From Mucilaginibacter rivuli (GTDB lineage Bacteria; Bacteroidota; Bacteroidia; Sphingobacteriales; Sphingobacteriaceae), in NCBI RefSeq assembly GCF_019391655.1, contig NZ_JAHXPQ010000006.1, positions 124,001 to 188,000 of the forward strand: DNA of 64,000 nt, read 5' to 3'. Under the pieces are notes generated by a model that saw only the letters and a list, made by a program, of their open reading frames with translations, was not told the DNA's origin and ran no database searches. Positions 51,585 to 59,497 of this stretch are shown piece by piece (position 1 is the first letter of the stretch; each line of letters opens with the position of its first letter). Both the position numbers and the translations under genes were made by a program.

Positions 51585-52142
51585 TCAAACCCGCAACAAA
51601 CCACGAAACCCCCTTGCCGCGTAGTACGATTCGGCCCCGTTGTGATACACAAATACAGTATTATAGCGGCGGTCGCAAAAGATAGCTCCGCCCAATTTTC
51701 TGATGTCGGCAGGTGTTTTTATCCAGCTTGATGTTTTGGTATCAAAGTTCCCTGTTTTTTGCAAATCGCGGTAATGTTCTTCAGCTAAAAGCTCAATACC
51801 CATTGCCTCTGCTACATCAACAACCGTGTTTTCGGGCTTAAATTCTTTTCTCGCGTTATGTGCTTCGCGGTCGTAACACAGGCTTCTGCGGCCTTTGGGG
51901 CTTTCTGCGGAGCAATCGTAAAACAGGTATTCGTCCGTTGCTTTATCATAAGCCAAAACATCCGGCTCACCACCGGTATTTTCCATCTCATTTACTGCCA
52001 ATAGCTTTGTGCCGTTAGTTTCCAGCTTGGCTTGTACCTTAGCCCATTCAAGCCCTGTATGCCGGTGCATATTCTTCTCAAAACGGGTTTTCAGTATACT
52101 AAGCAGCTCTTCACGCTGCGCCGGCGATAATTCCTTTTTCAT
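51585..52142 (-). CDS. DUF4256 domain-containing protein
   Basis: A 185-aa cytoplasmic protein covering one DUF4256 domain: LLSILKTRFEKNMHRHTGLEW, MENTGGEPDVLAYD, YLFYDCSAESPKGRRSLCYD and a C-terminal GGAIFCDRRYNTVFVYHNGAESYYAARGFRGLLRV. It has no known activity. DUF4256 genes are often found next to ArsR, SRPBCC and DoxX genes in Bacteroidota and Firmicutes, as here; the spacing to the DoxX gene upstream is 5 bp. Confidence 0.9.
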   Translation of the reverse strand: MKKELSPAQREELLSILKTRFEKNMHRHTGLEWAKVQAKLETNGTKLLAVNEMENTGGEPDVLAYDKATDEYLFYDCSAESPKGRRSLCYDREAHNARKEFKPENTVVDVAEAMGIELLAEEHYRDLQKTGNFDTKTSSWIKTPADIRKLGGAIFCDRRYNTVFVYHNGAESYYAARGFRGLLRV

Positions 52143-52147
52143 ATTAT

Positions 52148-52534
52148 TTAGTTGAGGTCAATAATTTTTCTGTCTGCAGGCCTTGAGTACCATGATACTA
52201 TAGTGAGCACCAGCAGTAACAAGGCCGGAAACACCGCATTAACATTACCCGCCATCATATGCGACAATACCGCTCCAGACATGTTAAAGAAAAAGCCTGC
52301 ATAAGCCCACTCCTTAACCAAAGTAAATTTAGGAATAAGTATTGCTACAGTACCCAGTATTTTCCAGATACCCAATATCGTCAGGAAATAAACCGGGTAA
52401 CCAAGGTGTGTAACGCTATCTACGCCCCCGGCTCCTGTTTTAGCTTTAAATAATTGAACAGCACCAGTTGATACCATGCCTAATGCAAGCCACAGGGTAG
52501 CTACCCAGTAAATTATTTTTTTGCTTCTTGTCAT
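52148..52534 (-). CDS. DoxX-family membrane protein
   Basis: A 128-aa inner-membrane protein with four hydrophobic segments (about 8-28, 48-68, 74-94 and 100-118) and the DoxX-like core GYPVYFLTILGIWKILGTVAILIP and EWAYAGFFFNMSGAVLSHM. DoxX-type proteins are associated with redox and oxidative stress handling, without a defined reaction here. It lies 8 bp after the SRPBCC gene and 5 bp before DUF4256 in one operon. Confidence 0.9.
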   Translation of the reverse strand: MTRSKKIIYWVATLWLALGMVSTGAVQLFKAKTGAGGVDSVTHLGYPVYFLTILGIWKILGTVAILIPKFTLVKEWAYAGFFFNMSGAVLSHMMAGNVNAVFPALLLLVLTIVSWYSRPADRKIIDLN

Positions 52535-52542
52535 GATTGCTT

Positions 52543-53010
52543 TTATTTAAGTTTACTTACAATGTTTTGCAGGCGCGTATGCGCCATGTTAATACCCTGC
52601 GCAAAAGGTAGCTGCAACACCCTGTCGCGCTGCACGGCCGATTCATATATTACGTGCATATTCAATTTACTGGTATCAGCGGTAAGTGGTTCAAATTCCA
52701 ATATTTCAAGCTGAACACCAAAAGGAGTGTTTTCCATTTCAAAAGTGCGGGTTATTTTCCTGCCGGGGCTAAACTCATGGATGGCCCCATTTATTTTAAC
52801 AACAACGTTGCCCTTAGCATCGCTTGTTTCAAACTGATAGCTGCCGTGCTTCTTGTAGTCAAGCTTCAGCACTTTGGTGCCCATCCATTGCTCAATGATA
52901 TCTGCTTCGCTGTGGGCTTTAAAAAGCAGCTCTACAGGCAAATTAAACTCGCGGGTTATTATTAACTCTTGTTTGCCATCTTCGGCATGTATTTTTGTTT
53001 TCTGTTCCAT
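52543..53010 (-). CDS. SRPBCC/AHSA1-type START-like domain protein
   Basis: A 155-aa cytoplasmic protein of the AHSA1/CalC type: EFNLPVELLFKAHSEADIIEQWMG at the N-terminus, ending in a long helix near LPFAQGINMAHTRLQNIV. The fold forms a hydrophobic cavity that could bind a small lipophilic molecule. ArsR plus SRPBCC pairs are a well-known two-gene arrangement in bacteria, with the domain protein probably sensing or neutralizing a ligand. It starts 1 bp after the ArsR stop. Confidence 0.9.
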   Translation of the reverse strand: MEQKTKIHAEDGKQELIITREFNLPVELLFKAHSEADIIEQWMGTKVLKLDYKKHGSYQFETSDAKGNVVVKINGAIHEFSPGRKITRTFEMENTPFGVQLEILEFEPLTADTSKLNMHVIYESAVQRDRVLQLPFAQGINMAHTRLQNIVSKLK

Positions 53011-53011
53011 A

Positions 53012-53341
53012 TCATTCCGGTTTTTTGGCCTGGTAAGCTTTCATAACATTCTCCAGTTTATTAAACCTGTCATCCCACATTTGGCGGAACGGTTCAATAA
53101 AATCAGCTACTTCTTTCATTTTTTTTGCATTACTGTGATAGTAAATTTCTCTGCCATTCTGTTTTTGTTCGAGCAACTCGCACTCGGTGAGTATTTGCAG
53201 GTGTTTTGAAACCGTGGGCCTGGCCGTATCAAAGTTTGCCGCTATGGCTCCTGCTGTCATGGCCTGCGATGCCACCAATAATAATATTGCCCTTCTTGTC
53301 GGGTCGGCTATTGCCTGAAATACATCTCGTCTTAAATTCAT
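53012..53341 (-). CDS. ArsR-family winged-helix repressor
   Basis: A 109-aa regulator with [66 protein letters not shown], the ArsR winged helix with the GREIYYHSN beta-wing. It lacks the CxC metal site (ELCVCDL) of arsenite sensors, so it belongs to the metal-independent SRPBCC-linked branch. It heads a six-gene minus-strand operon to 50643. Two identical GTAG-N8-CTAC dyads lie immediately upstream, arguing for autoregulation. Confidence 0.93.
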   Translation of the reverse strand: MNLRRDVFQAIADPTRRAILLLVASQAMTAGAIAANFDTARPTVSKHLQILTECELLEQKQNGREIYYHSNAKKMKEVADFIEPFRQMWDDRFNKLENVMKAYQAKKPE

Positions 53342-53344
53342 TGC

Positions 53345-53387
53345 GTAGCTATTTGACTACAAATATAAAATGTAGATACTTAACTAC
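53345..53387. promoter_or_regulatory. Tandem ArsR operators with intervening -7 box
   Basis: GTAG-N8-CTAC occurs at 53345-53360 and again at 53372-53387, 27 bp apart. Between and overlapping them is a minus-strand -7 element TATATTTG (complement of 53360-53367), which predicts transcription start near 53353. Bound repressor would occlude polymerase. Confidence 0.6.
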
Positions 53388-53547
53388 ATAATTTTTTTTA
53401 AAAAAAGGTATAGATATTCAGAATAAAGCTCATGTCAAGATTAACAATACGTTAAATGCATATTATCAAATAACACAAAATCACACACATCCGATTTATG
53501 GATTAATTTTGAGTTGGTGGTGAATCATTTAATTACCCGAAGTATCA

Positions 53548-53925
53548 ATGTTAAAGCAGATAGCAAAGTTTTTATCCTTTATAGCAGTATTTATTATTAT
53601 TGCTATGCCTGCTTCAAGCATCTTCCGCGTTAAGCAGCAAAAATGCCCGCATCATGCTTCTTACACGCAACACGAAAAACCGCACCAGCACCTTGACCAT
53701 TACCAGCCCGATCATAGCTGGACCTTAATAAAAAACAAGCATCTTTCTGCCCCCCCATTGCCGCTTAAAGTAAAAAACGCAGCTATTATCAGCCTGCTTT
53801 TCTTTTTTAGCCTGGTTTTTAAAAATTCACTTTCACGCTCAAACCATACAGCATTTACGCTATCAAAAAACAGCGTAAGCTTAATTATACCTAAATACCT
53901 TAGCCATAAGGTATTCCTTATCTGA
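53548..53925 (+). CDS. Putative small membrane protein with His-rich loop
   Basis: A 125-aa frame with a hydrophobic N-terminus (about 8-27), a His-rich stretch with a Cys (CPHHASYTQHEKPHQHLDHYQPDH, residues 33-56) and a second hydrophobic segment (about 78-92) followed by a Ser/Lys-rich tail. No family recognised. The His cluster could bind metal. No gene lies on the opposite strand here, so it may be real, but no promoter or ribosome site supports it strongly. It precedes the MarR gene by 92 bp. Confidence 0.5.
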   Translation: MLKQIAKFLSFIAVFIIIAMPASSIFRVKQQKCPHHASYTQHEKPHQHLDHYQPDHSWTLIKNKHLSAPPLPLKVKNAAIISLLFFFSLVFKNSLSRSNHTAFTLSKNSVSLIIPKYLSHKVFLI

Positions 53926-54017
53926 TCCTTTTCCGGGCTGTACCAGCCATTCTGATAAATAGTTTTTCTATTCACCTTACCGGTATCAATTTTAGTTGAG
54001 CCGACATTTCAGTTATC

Positions 54018-54485
54018 ATGAATTTCGGAGAAGATCTGAGCCTGCAGGTTATGCTGGCTCACAAATCATATCATCAATTCTTATTAAAGTGTTTTAAAGA
54101 CATTGATGTATACCAGCACTTACAGGTTATTATGTTGCTTAACCGCATTGGAGGCCGCTGTACACAAAAGGAGTTATGCACAAACCTGCAAGTAGAAAAA
54201 TCGTACATGACGAGCATTATTGAGGCTTTGATCCAAAAAGGTTATGTTTTTAGCGATGTGAATTTTAAAGACAGGCGGAGCAAAATGATAAGCCTTACCA
54301 CAAAGGCAGCAGAGCTGGCACAAACAGTTACCAGCCAAATGGAAATGTTTACAGAAAGCATGGGAGAGCACCTTACCTGGCAGGAAAAACATAACTGTAT
54401 CCGAGCGCTAAAGCTGGTAAATGAGAATTTCAAAAACGCTACAGCAGAAGTTTCGCCAACGCTTAACAAAGTATATCATACTTAA
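54018..54485 (+). CDS. MarR-family transcriptional regulator
   Basis: A 155-aa winged-helix protein. DNA-binding segment: QHLQVIMLLNRIGGRCTQKELCTNLQVEKSYMTSIIEALIQKGYVFSDVNFKDRRSKMISLTTKAAELA (about 34-102), with the DRR-type wing of MarR. Helical dimerization parts lie at both ends. Ligand and targets are not evident; the TonB receptor and beta-helix lipoprotein genes follow 172 bp downstream and the small His-rich frame precedes it. Confidence 0.88.
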   Translation: MNFGEDLSLQVMLAHKSYHQFLLKCFKDIDVYQHLQVIMLLNRIGGRCTQKELCTNLQVEKSYMTSIIEALIQKGYVFSDVNFKDRRSKMISLTTKAAELAQTVTSQMEMFTESMGEHLTWQEKHNCIRALKLVNENFKNATAEVSPTLNKVYHT

Positions 54486-54633
54486 GGTTTTGGTAATAAA
54501 TACAATAGTTATTTGCCTTAAAACGCCACTTTTTTAGCAGATGGTTTACCCGGTAAACCATTACTAACACTCGCTTAAGAAACATATCATGGTATGATAA
54601 TGGCGAAAAATCGTTTGCGGTTTTGGCTTCAAA

Positions 54634-54641
54634 TACTTTTG
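54634..54641 (+). promoter_or_regulatory. -7 promoter element of the TonB receptor gene
   Basis: TACTTTTG matches TAnnTTTG exactly. It predicts a very short (about 9 nt) leader before the GTG at 54658. Confidence 0.45.
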
Positions 54642-54657
54642 TACCAAAATCAATATA

Positions 54658-57426
54658 GTGAAAAAAAATACTTTTTTAATACTAACCACCGCTTTCATTT
54701 TAAGCATGCAGTCGTTAGTTTTTGGGCAAACAACCGGAAAGATTTCGGGTAAGATCAGCGACAAAAAAACAGGCGAAGCGCTGATAGGTGCTACTGTACT
54801 TGTTCAGGAAAATAACAAGGGTGCCGCTACAAATGTTAACGGCGAATATAATTTATCGTTACCGGCAGGTACCTATACCCTTTTAGTTAAATATGTAGGA
54901 TATCAAAATAAGCAGATATCAGGCATACAGGTTAGCGCTGCTAAAACCACCACACTCGATGTAATTTTAGAAGATGCATCATCTAAAAGCCTGAAAGAAG
55001 TTGTTATTAAATCAACCTTCGGGCAAGAATCGGTTAACTCGCTTTACGCGCAACAAAAAAACAATGCTGCTGTATCTGATGGTATTACATCGGAAACGAT
55101 AAAACGCTCACCTGATAAAAGCGCGTCCGAAGTTTTGCGCAGGGTTAGCGGTGCAACCATCCAGGATAACAAATTTGTTGTTGTACGCGGTTTGAGCGAT
55201 CGTTACAATAATGCAATGTTGGATGGCACATCATTGCCAAGCACGGAGCCCAACCGCAAAGCATTTTCATTTGATATCGTTCCGGCCAACCTGATCGATA
55301 ATATCATCATCAATAAAACAGCTACGCCTAATTTGCCGGGTGATTTTGCAGGCGGTACCGTACAGATCGTTACAAAGGATATTCCGGACCAAAACTTTAT
55401 TAGTGTAAATGTTGGCTTAGGCTACAATACAAATACCACTTTTAAAGATTTTAAAAGCGGTTACAGAAACTTATCTGACTATTTTGGTTTTGACGATGGC
55501 TCACGCAAGTTACCTTCAAACTTCCCCTCCCTAAACAGAATCCAAAGCGGTGCTGTGAACAGAGAGCAGGGTACCTCAGCCTTAAGCTCATTAAACCCTA
55601 ATTTTAATGTGTATAATTTTACTTCATTGCCTAATCAAAGTTACCAGGTATCATTGGGCCGGGTAAAGGATATTGGTAAAAACGGAAACCGCTTAGGCGC
55701 AATATTCGCCCTAACTTACCGTAACTCACAGCAAACTATAACAGATGCCAAGATCGACTTTAACGCTTACCAGTTTACCGATTCTAAATACAAGTTTTCA
55801 ACCAGCGTTGGCGGCTTAGCTAACTTTGCATATAGCTATGGCAAAAACCGCATTACTTTAAAAAATATTTACAACCGTACTTTTGATGATCAGTACTTAT
55901 ACCGTACAGGCTTTAACGAAAGTACCGGAAATTATAACCGGTTTACCGCTTTTGATCTCACAGAAAAATCGCTTTACAAAGGTACCCTGCAAGGCGACCA
56001 TGGTTTTGGCGGTAACTCAAAGTTAACCTGGGTTGGTAGTTACAGCAATATCACCAATACGCAGCCCGATCAGCGTAAAGCAAATTATGCATTAAAGCTG
56101 AACGACCCTAACGGCTACTCTGCAGATATATTTTCGCTGGGAAAGCAGAACGCAAGACTATTTGCAGATCTAAACGAGAATATATACACAGCACAGATTG
56201 ACTACAGCACTCCGGTTAACTTTTTTAAACAAAAATCAACTTTTAAGGCAGGGGTATTATCACAATATCGTGATCGCGAATATTCACCAAGGTTTTTAGG
56301 CCCTGTTTTAGGGACTTCAACAGACCCGGCAGCTTTACAGATATCTTACTTACCGCTAAACCGCATATTTAGCCGAAATACCATTAACCAGGGTTTTTAT
56401 ACTTTGGCAGATCAAACATTACCTGCCGATCCTTACACAGCCAAGGTTTATACAAACTCGGGTTATGCCATGCTTGATAACAAGTTTGGAGAGAAGGCCA
56501 GGTTGGTATGGGGCCTTCGTGTAGAAAAATTCAACTTGCGACTGGTTGATAAAGATATATTTATTAACGATGCTTTACTTGATGATCTTAATTTTCTGCC
56601 TTCAGCAAATTTCACGTATGCTGTAACTCCAAAAGCTAATTTCAGGTTATCGTACTCGCGTACAGTTGCCAGGCCCGAATTAAGGGAGCTATCAGAAGGA
56701 TCATATTACGATTATGAGCTTTTAGCAAATGTTCGTGGTAACCATAACCTGCAAAGCACGCAGATACACAATGTAGATGTTCGTTATGAGTTTTACCCGG
56801 GTTCGGGGCAGATCATGTCTGTATCAGGATTTTATAAAAACTTTAAAAATGCCATTGAGCGAACAAACGATGATAAGTTATCAACTACCGACATTGTTTA
56901 CTTTAATACTGCCGAAGCTAATACCTATGGTGTAGAGTTTGAATTGCGTAAAACACTCGATTTTATTTCGGGTGGTTTAAAGAACACAACAGTTTACACC
57001 AACCTTGCATTAATAAACTCAACGGTTAGTGATCCAAACTTAAATAACTTACCCGGAGGCTCAAGGCCTATGGTGGGGCAGGCACCTTATGTAATTAACG
57101 CCGGATTACTACAAACCGCATATAATAATAAACTGACTATCAATGCCCTGTATAACCGTGTTGGCCCACGTATATTCTCGGCCCAGGGGACACAGTATCC
57201 GTCTATTTACGAAGCTTCCAGAGATGTATTGGATGTACAGCTGGGGTTACGTGTACAGAAAAACAAAGGTGAGTTTAAATTAAATGCCAGCGATCTGCTG
57301 AACCAAAACACTTCCTTTTATTATAAAGATGATATAAGCACCTACCATTTAGATACAGGCGGTGCCATCATCAACAGGTACAAAACAGGTACAAGCTTTA
57401 CGCTATCCTATTCTTATACATTTTAA
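54658..57426 (+). CDS. TonB-dependent receptor with carboxypeptidase-like domain
   Basis: A 922-aa outer-membrane receptor. The start is a GTG at 54658 giving signal peptide MKKNTFLILTTAFILSMQSLVFGQ. A CarboxypepD_reg-like domain follows (KISGKISDKKTGEALIGATVLV, 27-105), then the plug (VVRGLSDRYNNAMLDGTSLPSTEPNRKAFSFDIVPANLIDNI, DFAGGTVQIVTKD) and a barrel ending FTLSYSYTF. The RGLSDRYNNAMLDG and LPSTEPNRKAFSFD pattern marks the branch of TonB receptors often found beside secreted lipoprotein partners, not SusC. The gene after it encodes such a lipoprotein. The substrate is unknown. Confidence 0.92.
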   Translation: MKKNTFLILTTAFILSMQSLVFGQTTGKISGKISDKKTGEALIGATVLVQENNKGAATNVNGEYNLSLPAGTYTLLVKYVGYQNKQISGIQVSAAKTTTLDVILEDASSKSLKEVVIKSTFGQESVNSLYAQQKNNAAVSDGITSETIKRSPDKSASEVLRRVSGATIQDNKFVVVRGLSDRYNNAMLDGTSLPSTEPNRKAFSFDIVPANLIDNIIINKTATPNLPGDFAGGTVQIVTKDIPDQNFISVNVGLGYNTNTTFKDFKSGYRNLSDYFGFDDGSRKLPSNFPSLNRIQSGAVNREQGTSALSSLNPNFNVYNFTSLPNQSYQVSLGRVKDIGKNGNRLGAIFALTYRNSQQTITDAKIDFNAYQFTDSKYKFSTSVGGLANFAYSYGKNRITLKNIYNRTFDDQYLYRTGFNESTGNYNRFTAFDLTEKSLYKGTLQGDHGFGGNSKLTWVGSYSNITNTQPDQRKANYALKLNDPNGYSADIFSLGKQNARLFADLNENIYTAQIDYSTPVNFFKQKSTFKAGVLSQYRDREYSPRFLGPVLGTSTDPAALQISYLPLNRIFSRNTINQGFYTLADQTLPADPYTAKVYTNSGYAMLDNKFGEKARLVWGLRVEKFNLRLVDKDIFINDALLDDLNFLPSANFTYAVTPKANFRLSYSRTVARPELRELSEGSYYDYELLANVRGNHNLQSTQIHNVDVRYEFYPGSGQIMSVSGFYKNFKNAIERTNDDKLSTTDIVYFNTAEANTYGVEFELRKTLDFISGGLKNTTVYTNLALINSTVSDPNLNNLPGGSRPMVGQAPYVINAGLLQTAYNNKLTINALYNRVGPRIFSAQGTQYPSIYEASRDVLDVQLGLRVQKNKGEFKLNASDLLNQNTSFYYKDDISTYHLDTGGAIINRYKTGTSFTLSYSYTF

Positions 57427-57496
57427 TATTTAGTATACATAAAAATCAATCAATAAAAAGTTCAAACCAATTTCTTTTAAAAAACGACAATTCAAC

Positions 57497-58975
57497 ATGA
57501 AAAAGCATTCATTAATTGTACTATTCTTAGCGACATTATTTTTCGCGGCATGTACTAAAAACAACAACCCGGATGATAGTACAACCGTGCCATCAAACAC
57601 TGTAGAGATCAGCGGCGATATCTCTGCCAACACTACCTGGACATCAGACAAGATCTATTTATTAAAAGGTTTTGTTTACGTAACCAACGGTGCAACTTTA
57701 ACCATTAATGCCGGTACAATTATTAAAGGTGATAAACCTACAAAAGGTACATTAGTAGTTACAAGGGGTGCAAAAATTATGGCTGTTGGTACTGCAACCA
57801 ACCCAATTGTATTTACATCTAACGTAGCTGCAGGTGGCCGTTCAGCCGGCGACTGGGGTGGTATTATCCTTTTGGGTAAAGCTCCGGTTAATCCAAGTAC
57901 AGTTCCAAACATCGAAGGTGGTTTAGTGCCAACCGGTGGTGGTGATGTTGCTAAATACATCCAATATGGTGGTACTGATGCTGCTGATAACTCAGGTACA
58001 TTATCTTATGTACGTATTGAGTACGCGGGTATCCCTTTTTCACCGGATAACGAGATCAATGGCTTAACCATGGGTGGTGTTGGTTCAGGTACTACTTTAG
58101 ATTATATCGAAGTTTACCGCTCAGGCGATGACGCTTACGAATGGTTTGGTGGTACAGTTAACGCTAAACACTTATTAGCTATTGGTACTACAGATGATGA
58201 CTTTGATACCGATTTTGGTTATTCAGGTAAAGTTCAGTTTGGTTTAGCGCAACGTGCACAGGTGGTTGCCGATTTTTCGGGATCAAATGGTTTCGAGTCT
58301 GATAATGATGCAACTGGTTCAAACAACTTACCACAAACCAAAGCTGTTTTCTCTAACATGACCATTGTTGGCCCTATATTAACAGTAACAGCTTCTGGTG
58401 GTAGCTTATCTAATTTAAACGCTAACTTCCAGCATGCTGCTCAAATACGCCGCAACTCTTCTATCAGCATATTTAATTCATTGTTTACCAATTATTTTGA
58501 AGGTATTTATATTGACGAAGGTACCGTTGTTACCGCAGGCGCTACTACTACAAATTACACAAACGGTAGCCTTGCTTTTTCTGATAATATTATTTACAAC
58601 TGTAATGCAAAAGGCAACGAAGTAAAAGGCCAAAGCAAAGCCACTTTTGAAACTACTATGCGCGCAGCAAATACTTTTGACGCTACAAAATCGGTATCAG
58701 ACTTGTTAACAGATGCATTGAGATACGGTACTGATTTTAAAAACGCTTTAGTTAATGGTGCTGCTAATCCTTTATTTGGTACACCAAACTTTACTTTAAA
58801 AGCAGGTTCGGTAGCTTTAACAGGTGCTGCTTTTACTAACACTAAGTTTACTGCAGATACATTTTTTGATAAAGTTGCTTATAAAGGCGCTTTCGGTACA
58901 ACAGACTGGTCTGCAGGCTGGGCTGTTTATGATCCGCAAAACTTGCCTTACACTACTCCTGGCGTAGTAAAATAA
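57497..58975 (+). CDS. Secreted beta-helix-like lipoprotein partner of the TonB receptor
   Basis: A 492-aa exported protein with lipobox signal MKKHSLIVLFLATLFFAACT (Cys at about 19). The rest is built from beta-strand turns rich in Gly, Thr, Asn and Asp (GATLTINAGTIIKGDKPTKGTLVVTRGAKIMAVGTATNPIVFTS) typical of a right-handed beta-helix. Such proteins commonly follow this type of TonB receptor in Bacteroidota. No catalytic motif is visible. It lies 70 bp after the receptor gene and ends in a hairpin. A surface-binding role is inference. Confidence 0.85.
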   Translation: MKKHSLIVLFLATLFFAACTKNNNPDDSTTVPSNTVEISGDISANTTWTSDKIYLLKGFVYVTNGATLTINAGTIIKGDKPTKGTLVVTRGAKIMAVGTATNPIVFTSNVAAGGRSAGDWGGIILLGKAPVNPSTVPNIEGGLVPTGGGDVAKYIQYGGTDAADNSGTLSYVRIEYAGIPFSPDNEINGLTMGGVGSGTTLDYIEVYRSGDDAYEWFGGTVNAKHLLAIGTTDDDFDTDFGYSGKVQFGLAQRAQVVADFSGSNGFESDNDATGSNNLPQTKAVFSNMTIVGPILTVTASGGSLSNLNANFQHAAQIRRNSSISIFNSLFTNYFEGIYIDEGTVVTAGATTTNYTNGSLAFSDNIIYNCNAKGNEVKGQSKATFETTMRAANTFDATKSVSDLLTDALRYGTDFKNALVNGAANPLFGTPNFTLKAGSVALTGAAFTNTKFTADTFFDKVAYKGAFGTTDWSAGWAVYDPQNLPYTTPGVVK

Positions 58976-58994
58976 TAAGCTATTGCAAACAATT

Positions 58995-59028
58995 AAAAGG
59001 CACTTCAAATACATTGAAGTGCCTTTTT
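58995..59028 (+). terminator. Terminator after the beta-helix lipoprotein gene
   Basis: AAAAGGCACTTCA (58995-59007) pairs with TGAAGTGCCTTTT (59014-59026) around ATACAT, then a T-run. It ends 2 bp before the ATG at 59030 of the next gene. Confidence 0.88.
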
Positions 59029-59044
59029 AATGAAACATCTATCT

Positions 59045-59374
59045 ATGGATTTTAACGAAATAAAGATCACCGAAACCGACAATGAACTATCCAACTTCGC
59101 GAGGGCTATTGCCATCCCGATAAGGGTATCTATCATCAGGGCAATTTTATTGAATGGCCCCTGGGTTAGCCCCGATGTTTTTGTGAACCTTGGCCTGAAC
59201 CCCGTAACAAGAGAAAGGCATTTAAAATCGATGGTTTTTTCGGGCATAGTTAAAGAAAAGCACCATAACCGGAAAACCTATTACAGTATTGATGAGCAAG
59301 GATTTTTTAAGCTGGTAAATGAGTTTGACGACCTTTTCTCTTATTTTAAAACACATTGGGTTAAGCCCGAATAA
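59045..59374 (+). CDS. Winged-helix (ArsR-like) regulator, small
   Basis: A 109-aa (or 114-aa from ATG 59030) cytoplasmic protein with a winged helix: ARAIAIPIRVSIIRAILLNGPWVSPDVFVNLGLNPVTRERHLKSMVFSGIVKEKHHNRKTYYSIDEQG. The wing NRKTYYSI is ArsR-like. The start at 59045 (MDFNEIK) is preferred because the terminator hairpin reaches 59028, but the longer form cannot be excluded. It stands alone between the lipoprotein gene and the GH28 gene. Targets are unknown. Confidence 0.75.
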   Translation: MDFNEIKITETDNELSNFARAIAIPIRVSIIRAILLNGPWVSPDVFVNLGLNPVTRERHLKSMVFSGIVKEKHHNRKTYYSIDEQGFFKLVNEFDDLFSYFKTHWVKPE

Positions 59375-59497
59375 TACCCCTTCCAATTCTTAATTACATC
59401 GGGCCGGATAAATCTGCTATATATCTCATTCACCCCGGTACAGGATGGTTAGTTTTAATTTAAAAACTATTTTAGCCAACTGTAAACCAAACACCAC

